Assembly (NCBI RefSeq): GCF_900128725.1
Contig: NZ_LT667500.1
Coordinates: 248,001 to 312,000, forward strand
From: Buchnera aphidicola
GTDB taxonomy: Bacteria > Pseudomonadota > Gammaproteobacteria > Enterobacterales > Enterobacteriaceae
DNA: 64,000 nucleotides
Direction: 5' to 3'
Shown: piece after piece, positions 58,841 through 64,000 of the stretch
How positions within the stretch are numbered: position 1 is the first letter of the stretch
Layout: the number at the start of each line of letters is the position of its first letter
Notes under the pieces: generated by a model
What the model saw: only the letters and a program-made list of their open reading frames with translations
Database searches by the model: none
Told to the model about the DNA's origin: nothing
Made by a program: the position numbers and the translations under genes

Positions 58841-59542
58841 ATGATAACATTCAGTATTATTACAATTTTTCCCGATATATTTAATACATTCTTGAAATAC
58901 GGAATAGTAAATCGAGCTATAAAAAAAAAAATTATTGATATCAATATTTTAAATCTCAGAGATTATAGTGATAACCAAAGAAAAAGAATAGATGACCAGA
59001 TTTATGGGGGCGGAGCAGGCATGCTAATAATGTTCTTACCTTTATTTAAAGCGGTTAACAGAGCAAAAAAAAATAAAAAAAAAAGCATTGTTATCTATTT
59101 ATCGCCACAAGGAAAAGTTTTAAAACATCAATATATACAGTATTTCATAAAAAAAAAAAATTTAATATTTATTTGTGGTCGTTATAAAGGTATTGATGAA
59201 AGATTTATACAAACTCAAGTAGATGAAGAATGGTCTATTGGAGATTATATTTTAACTGGCGGAGAATTAGCTGCTATGGTATTTATAGAAACCATTACCA
59301 GATTTATTCCGGGAGCTCTAAACAATAAACAATCTCTATTCGAAGAATCGTTCTCTCACGGTTTATTAGATTGTCCGAACTATACGAGACCAAAAAAAAT
59401 ACATAACTATACAGTACCTTCTACATTATTATCTGGAAATCATAACGAAATAAAAAAATGGAGATTAAAACATGCCATAAAAAATACTTTATTAAAAAAA
59501 CCTCATATGATAAAAAACATAAAAAGAGATACTAAAATATGA
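58841..59542 (+). CDS. trmD: tRNA (guanine-37-N1)-methyltransferase
   Basis: Makes m1G37 next to the anticodon of tRNAs reading CNN and some others, preventing +1 frameshifts. The SPOUT trefoil-knot motifs are intact: [45 protein letters not shown] with the catalytic Asp. It has 233 residues (255 in E. coli); the loss is in the C-terminal helical part. The stop overlaps the rplS start by four bases (ATGA), so the two are coupled. Confidence 0.95.
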   Translation: MITFSIITIFPDIFNTFLKYGIVNRAIKKKIIDINILNLRDYSDNQRKRIDDQIYGGGAGMLIMFLPLFKAVNRAKKNKKKSIVIYLSPQGKVLKHQYIQYFIKKKNLIFICGRYKGIDERFIQTQVDEEWSIGDYILTGGELAAMVFIETITRFIPGALNNKQSLFEESFSHGLLDCPNYTRPKKIHNYTVPSTLLSGNHNEIKKWRLKHAIKNTLLKKPHMIKNIKRDTKI

Positions 59543-59886
59543 ACAATTATATACAAAACCTAGAAAATGAATATAAAAAAAAAAATATACCTATATTTAA
59601 ATCAGGAGATTCTCTAGTTGTCCAGATATGGGTCTTAGAAAGTAATAAAAAACGAATCCAGGCTTTTGAGGGTGTTGTTATTGCTAAAAGAAATAGAAAC
59701 CTTAATTCTTCTTTTATAATACGAAAAATATCAAACGGAGAAGGCATAGAAAGAAAGTTTTTAATACATTCTCCTAATATACATAAAATAAAAGTTATTA
59801 AGCGAGGATGTGTAAAAAAAGCAAAATTATATTATTTAAGACACCGGACCGGAAAATCTGCTCGAATAAAAGAACAATTGAACTAA
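59539..59886 (+). CDS. rplS: 50S ribosomal protein L19
   Basis: Large-subunit protein at the interface with the 30S. It has 115 residues, exactly the E. coli length. [37 protein letters not shown] and [16 protein letters not shown] mark the family, and the end [19 protein letters not shown] is conserved. The ATG overlaps the trmD stop. Last gene of the rpsP operon, followed by a hairpin 78 bases later. Confidence 0.97.
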   Translation: MNNYIQNLENEYKKKNIPIFKSGDSLVVQIWVLESNKKRIQAFEGVVIAKRNRNLNSSFIIRKISNGEGIERKFLIHSPNIHKIKVIKRGCVKKAKLYYLRHRTGKSARIKEQLN

Positions 59887-59963
59887 AAAAAGAATCATTA
59901 ATTTTTTAGAAATAATTATAATAACTTTTTTTGAATAATTAAAAAATTTATTTATATTAATTA

Positions 59964-59994
59964 TGCAGTCAGAATATTTTAAAAATTGACTGCA
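59964..59994. terminator. Hairpin between convergent rplS and tldD
   Basis: TGCAGTCA and TGACTGCA form a perfect 8-pair stem around a 15-base AT-rich loop, midway between two convergent stops. Probably serves both transcripts, though neither side has a long T run. Confidence 0.55.
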
Positions 59995-60012
59995 CAATAC
60001 AAATAAAAAAAA

Positions 60013-61461
60013 TTAGGATGATCCTCCTACCGTTAGTTTATCTACTCTAATCGTAGGCTGACCGACACACACCGGGATATTTTGTCCGTTTTTCCCACAA
60101 CAACCAAGACCATTATCCATCCGTAAATCATTTCCAACCATAGAAATTAGTTTCATTACCTCTATTCCAGATCCAATAAGTGTTGCAGATTTAAGGGGGT
60201 ATAGAATCTTGCCTTTTTTAACTAAATATGCTTCAGAAGTAGTAAAAACAAAATTTCCAGAAGTAATATCAACCTGTCCATCGCTAAAGTTAACAGCATA
60301 AATACCATACTCTAAGCTTAATATAATATCTTGAACAGCGTCTTTTCCCGGTAGTAAATATGTATTAGTCATCCTAGGCATAGGTAGACTCGAATAAGAA
60401 TCCCTCCGACCATTTCCAGTACTAGTCGACCCCATTAAGTGGGAGTTTAATTTGTCCTGCAGAAAAGACCTTAAAATCCCTTTATCAATTAAAATATTAT
60501 ATTTACTAGGGGTACCTTCATCATCAATATTAATAGATCCCCTAGAGCCTTTTAACGTTCCGTTATCTACTACGGTACATAAGTTAGAGGCTACTATTTT
60601 TCCCATTTTTTTAGTAAATATAGAGGTTTTCTTTCGAATAAAATCCCCTTCTAGTCCGTGACCTACGGCTTCATGGAATAAAATTCCAGGCCATCCCGAC
60701 CCCAAAATAACAGGAAAAGCTCCTGATATAGATGATTTAGCAGATAAAGAAATCAAAGCAATCCGTACCGCTTCTTTGGTCCAAGATTCTATTAATGTTT
60801 CATCATTAGACTGTTTCTTTAATAAATCTTGAAACCCTAGTCTACCTCCTCCTCCACTACAGCCATTTTCGCGAATACCGTTTTGCTCAGCCATAACTCT
60901 GATAGTAATACGCACTAAAGGGCGAACGTCTTGAGACAAAATATTACTATCAGTCGAACCGATTAATATTTCTTCGTACTCACAAGTTAGAGTCGCATAA
61001 ACATCTGTAATCCGGTGATCCGTATTACGAGCTAATTGATCAATTAAATTTAATGTATAAATTTTTTTTTCAATAGAAAAATTTTGTATTGAATTAAAGC
61101 GGGTATATAAATTCATATTATTAGAGTTAAAACTCTTTTTGAAAAGATGATTTGAAACATCGGGTATCATTTTACAAACTATCTTTGTGGAATCCATTAA
61201 ACTATTTAATGTAATGACATTAGTGCAAGAAAAAAATGTAGAACAATTTTTTATCACCCTAATACCTACTCCTTCGTCAAACAAATAAGTACTTTTTTTT
61301 ATTATGCTTTTCTCTAATACCCACGTCTCTTGCTCTCTTAGCTGAAAATAAATATCACCAAAATCAACTTTATTTTCTGACATATAATTTAATAATAAAA
61401 AAATATTACTTTCTTGAAGATTGTATCTATTTAATAAAACATTTTTCATAACCTTGATCAT
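60013..61461 (-). CDS. tldD: TldD, metalloprotease subunit
   Basis: Partner of TldE (PmbA) in a TldD/E protease that processes unfolded or modified peptides. The metal motif HEAVGHGLEGD (HExxxH) is near residue 260, with GWPGILFHEAVGHG around it; TGNGRRDSY, MPRMTNTYLLPG and VDITSGNFVFTTSEAY further identify it. I prefer the ATG at 61461 (482 residues, 481 in E. coli), which aligns with the E. coli N terminus; an ATG four codons later has a close AAGG. The protein is well conserved for a nonessential gene, and both halves are intact. Confidence 0.94.
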   Translation of the reverse strand: MIKVMKNVLLNRYNLQESNIFLLLNYMSENKVDFGDIYFQLREQETWVLEKSIIKKSTYLFDEGVGIRVIKNCSTFFSCTNVITLNSLMDSTKIVCKMIPDVSNHLFKKSFNSNNMNLYTRFNSIQNFSIEKKIYTLNLIDQLARNTDHRITDVYATLTCEYEEILIGSTDSNILSQDVRPLVRITIRVMAEQNGIRENGCSGGGGRLGFQDLLKKQSNDETLIESWTKEAVRIALISLSAKSSISGAFPVILGSGWPGILFHEAVGHGLEGDFIRKKTSIFTKKMGKIVASNLCTVVDNGTLKGSRGSINIDDEGTPSKYNILIDKGILRSFLQDKLNSHLMGSTSTGNGRRDSYSSLPMPRMTNTYLLPGKDAVQDIILSLEYGIYAVNFSDGQVDITSGNFVFTTSEAYLVKKGKILYPLKSATLIGSGIEVMKLISMVGNDLRMDNGLGCCGKNGQNIPVCVGQPTIRVDKLTVGGSS

Positions 61462-61703
61462 TAAAATAAATCTCTCAAAATAATCATAAAATATGATACG
61501 GAATCCAATCATAAAAAGGATTGTTTGCGACCTAAAAGTCTTTTACTTCCTTCAAATAAATTGCTATAAACAATGATTTGAATGATATAAAACCGAAAGA
61601 ATAATATAATTTTAATTATAAAAAACTATTTAATTCTTGAATTAAATGTTATTATATTTTAATTATAATTTTTTATAATTAAATTTATATTATAGGCGTA
61701 TAT

Positions 61704-62189
61704 ATGAATAAAAAAATAAAAATTTTGTTAATAAATGGACCTAACCTAAATTTATTAGGAACGCGAGAACCAAAAATTTATGGAAAAAAAACATTACCTC
61801 AACTAGTTCAAAAAATAAAAAAAATTGCAAAAAACCTAAACGTAAAAATTTATGATTTTCAATCCAATGCAGAACATCGAATCGTAGAAAAAATACACGA
61901 AAGCAAGACACTAAAAATAAAATTTATTTTAATTAATCCCGGAGCATTTGCTCATACCAGTCTCTCTATACGCGATGCGTTGTTGGCTGTTGGACTTCCT
62001 TTTTTTGAAATCCATATTTCTAATATTTTTTCTAGAGAAGAGTTTCGATCACACTCTTGGATATCTGATATAGCAAATGGTATTATATCCGGATTTGGAA
62101 CCGATGGATATATTTGGGCATTAAATAGTGCAGTTAGTTATGTATTAAAAAAACAAAACTTCAAAAAAAAATCAAACAGTAATTCATAA
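61704..62189 (+). CDS. aroQ: 3-dehydroquinate dehydratase, type II
   Basis: Third step of the shikimate route to aromatic amino acids. It is the small type II dodecameric enzyme, not the E. coli type I AroD. NGPNLNLLGTREPKIYG (residues 11-27) carries the catalytic Arg and Tyr, NPGAFAHTSLSIRDAL is typical, and HISN holds the catalytic His. It has 161 residues against about 150 for the family, with a short Lys/Asn tail added. With pheA in the same window, it supports aromatic amino acid supply to the host. Confidence 0.95.
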   Translation: MNKKIKILLINGPNLNLLGTREPKIYGKKTLPQLVQKIKKIAKNLNVKIYDFQSNAEHRIVEKIHESKTLKIKFILINPGAFAHTSLSIRDALLAVGLPFFEIHISNIFSREEFRSHSWISDIANGIISGFGTDGYIWALNSAVSYVLKKQNFKKKSNSNS

Positions 62190-62662
62190 AACGCACATGC
62201 AGTTTTATACTTTTATTTATTTAAAAAACCCATTTTCTTGTTTTAATGCTTCTTAGTTACTAATGCTCAACACAATAAAAACCTGAGTATCATTGGATTA
62301 AGTATATTATTGAACATCATCCAATAAAATTTTCCGTTTTTCGGGTAAAATACTATATATAAATTATTTTACTTATTTGATAACAATTAAAGAAAATAAT
62401 TTCTTAAAAAAAAGATGTATCCAATGAAGAAAATATAAAAACTCTCTTTATTGAAAGAAAATTGAAGCTAAAGAACAAGCCGTATTTTTATTTTAAAGTA
62501 ACATATTTTGGCTTCATCAATAGAAATACAATTATTAAAAATTAATATATAAAAAATTTTACTACTAAAAAAATCAGTTTTTTTAAATCTTTTTTATTAT
62601 AACATATATAATAAAAAAGATGCATGTAAAACTAATGATTGAAGTAATCACTACTCACTTCA
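62190..62662. other. Noncoding spacer between aroQ and rluD
   Basis: 473 bases between two convergent genes with no reading frame. A perfect 15-pair hairpin near the rluD end is the only strong structure. Confidence 0.55.
62587..62621. terminator. Perfect 15-bp hairpin downstream of rluD
   Basis: ATCTTTTTTATTATA and TATAATAAAAAAGAT pair without mismatch around a 5-base loop, 42 bases after the rluD stop. The stem is AT-rich and carries T runs inside rather than after it. A likely shared terminator for the convergent aroQ and rluD transcripts. Confidence 0.55.
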
Positions 62663-63630
62663 TTATTTCATATCTTCTTCATATAAACAATGAATTAACG
62701 CAACCATATCACTTGGGGGACCGGCTACCCAATTTCGCATCAAACCTCTAGATGGATATATGAAAGTTAACCTTCTTGCATGTAACGCTGGTCTAAACCA
62801 ACCGAATAATATTTTATGTAACCTATTAGTAGAGGAACATAAAAGTCGCGCTCTAAAACCTGGATCGTATACTTGATCGCCTAAAACAGGATGAGAAATA
62901 GATGAAAAATGTACTCTAATCTGATGCGTTCTACCTGTTTCTAATCGTACTCGCAAATATGTACAGTGCCGAAATATAGCTATCACTTGATAACGAGTAA
63001 TAGATTCTTTTCCTCCTGCGCTTACCATCATTTTAGTACGGCGGAATATATGGCGTTTAATGGGTCGATTAATTTCTCCGTCTCGTTCAATCCGACCAAC
63101 TACGATAACATCGTATTCTTTAATAATTTTACGAGTTTTAAATAAATCTAAAAGATACTGATATGCCGCTATTTTCTTTGCTATCACCAATAAGCCTGTT
63201 GTATGTCGATCTAATCGATGAACAATTCCAGCTCTAGGTAAATTAATACTTTCTTTATAATGATAAATTAAAGAATTAAACAACGTACCAGAGGTATGCC
63301 CGTAACCTAAATGAACTACTAAATCATAAGGTTTATTAATAATAAGGATATCTGAATCTTCAAAAATAATATTCAAAGGTATATTTTCTTCTTTAAATTC
63401 AATACAAGTATTTATGTCTTGAATATATAAACAAATTTTATCATTTAAAAAAACTTTTTTTTTGGAATCCGTATAGTTTTTTTATTAATAGAAACATATC
63501 CTGATAAAATTAATTTTTTAACCATAGATCGGGATATCTCATTAACTTGAGAAACGATAATTTTATCTAATCGAATAGCTGATAATTGCTGCATTGAAAC
63601 CGTGAATTTAATTATTTTTCTGTTAGACAT
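62663..63630 (-). CDS. rluD: 23S rRNA pseudouridine synthase RluD, frameshifted at A9
   Basis: Makes pseudouridines 1911, 1915 and 1917 in helix 69 of 23S rRNA, important for 50S function. The first frame (63630 to 63445) holds the S4 domain (IRLDKIIVSQVNEISRSMVK); the second (to 62663) holds the catalytic domain with HRLDRHTTGLLVIAKKIA (catalytic Asp) and ETGRTHQIRVHFSSISHP. The frames join at nine A on the minus strand (63455-63463). One extra A, or a -1 slip, yields PKKKVFLNDKICLYI then EENIPLNIIFEDSDI, matching E. coli across the joint without a stop. The intact motifs on both sides suggest the product is still made. Confidence 0.86.
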
Positions 63631-63916
63631 ATAATTCTCATTAATTTCTTATTTTTCTTCCGACGAATTCAAAATGAATAAAGATTCTAAGTATTGATCA
63701 AAAAAAACTATTTTTTAACTTATAAAAAATCTCTGAAAATTTAGTAAAAAAATTAAGTTATAAGCAAAAAATCCAATGATAAACAGCATATAAATTAAAA
63801 TCTATTATATATTCTTTTCAAATTATAAATATAATGTAAAAAATATATAATTCAAAAAAAAATAGATTTTAATATTATATAATTCTATTCTTTAAATATC
63901 AAGAGACGTTAAATAT

Positions 63917-64000
63917 ATGAAAACAGATGAATTGCGAACCATGTTTTTGCGTTTTTTTCAAGAAAAAAATCATAAAATTATTCCAAGCAGCTCTTTGGCG
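63917..64000 (+). CDS. alaS: Alanyl-tRNA synthetase, N terminus (cut by window edge)
   Basis: Charges tRNA-Ala. Only 28 codons are in the window: MKTDELRTMFLRFFQEKNHK followed by IIPSSSLA, matching E. coli AlaS ([24 protein letters not shown]). The ATG at 63917 has GAGA about ten bases upstream. It is divergent from rluD, with 286 noncoding bases between. The catalytic, editing and C-Ala domains lie outside. Confidence 0.9.
   Translation, partial: MKTDELRTMFLRFFQEKNHKIIPSSSLA

Overview
The window looks like a piece of a Buchnera aphidicola chromosome, the obligate symbiont of aphids. It is extremely AT-rich, and gene after gene matches enterobacterial proteins in both sequence and local order: trxB-infA, minCDE, rpsO-truB-rbfA-infB-nusA, rplU-rpmA-obgE, rpsP-rimM-trmD-rplS. 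I saw no phage genes, insertion sequences, CRISPR arrays or transferred islands. Long stretches between genes contain no reading frame and lie where related Buchnera genomes carry genes, so this appears to be a lineage with further reduction. This placement comes from recognition, not from a database search.

Layout. 1-6.3 kb: start of serS, then trxB, infA, aspS, yebC, pykA. 6.7-12 kb: zwf, htpX, a TerC/CBS membrane protein, tsaB. 12-15.2 kb: minE-minD-minC (minus strand) and rsmC. 15.2-17 kb: three tRNA genes under one promoter and a shortened ompA. 16.7-21.7 kb: an eroded flagellar hook/basal-body locus in which only flgF is still open; flgH and flgI are recognisable pseudogenes. 21.7-27.1 kb: rluC, rpmF, fabD, fabG, acpP, holB, tatD. 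27.7-36.1 kb: asnS, trhO, valS, argI, ridA. 36.1-46.3 kb: deaD, pnp, rpsO, truB, rbfA, infB, nusA, all on the minus strand. 46.5-51.2 kb: tRNA-Leu, secG, ftsH, rlmE, greA. 51.6-64 kb: ibaG, rplU, rpmA, obgE, rpsI-rplM, pheA, ffh, rpsP-rimM-trmD-rplS, tldD, aroQ, rluD and the start of alaS.

How the genes work together. Most of the content is translation and RNA processing: four complete or partial aminoacyl-tRNA synthetases plus alaS, ribosomal proteins, initiation factors, rRNA and tRNA modification, the PNPase and DEAD-box RNA degradation enzymes, and protein export (Ffh, SecG, FtsH). A small metabolic core remains (Zwf, PykA, fatty-acid synthesis). The nutritional genes are aroQ and pheA (phenylalanine) and argI (arginine). 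PheA keeps all its mutase residues but has lost both phenylalanine-sensing motifs, as expected for deregulated supply to the host.

The most interesting feature is that three genes, rluC, fabD and rluD, are each interrupted by a frameshift exactly at a poly(A) run of 9-12 bases. In all three the same net change, one extra A or a -1 slip, restores a full-length protein. FabD belongs to an essential pathway, so this points to rescue by slippage at A tracts. Other points worth a second look are a tiny ORF with a near-ideal ribosome binding site directly after nusA, an orphan flgF, a set of apparent gene losses (rne, tmk, murA, glmM, pyrBI at their usual places), and several perfect hairpins in noncoding DNA. 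I found no convincing novel multi-gene system.
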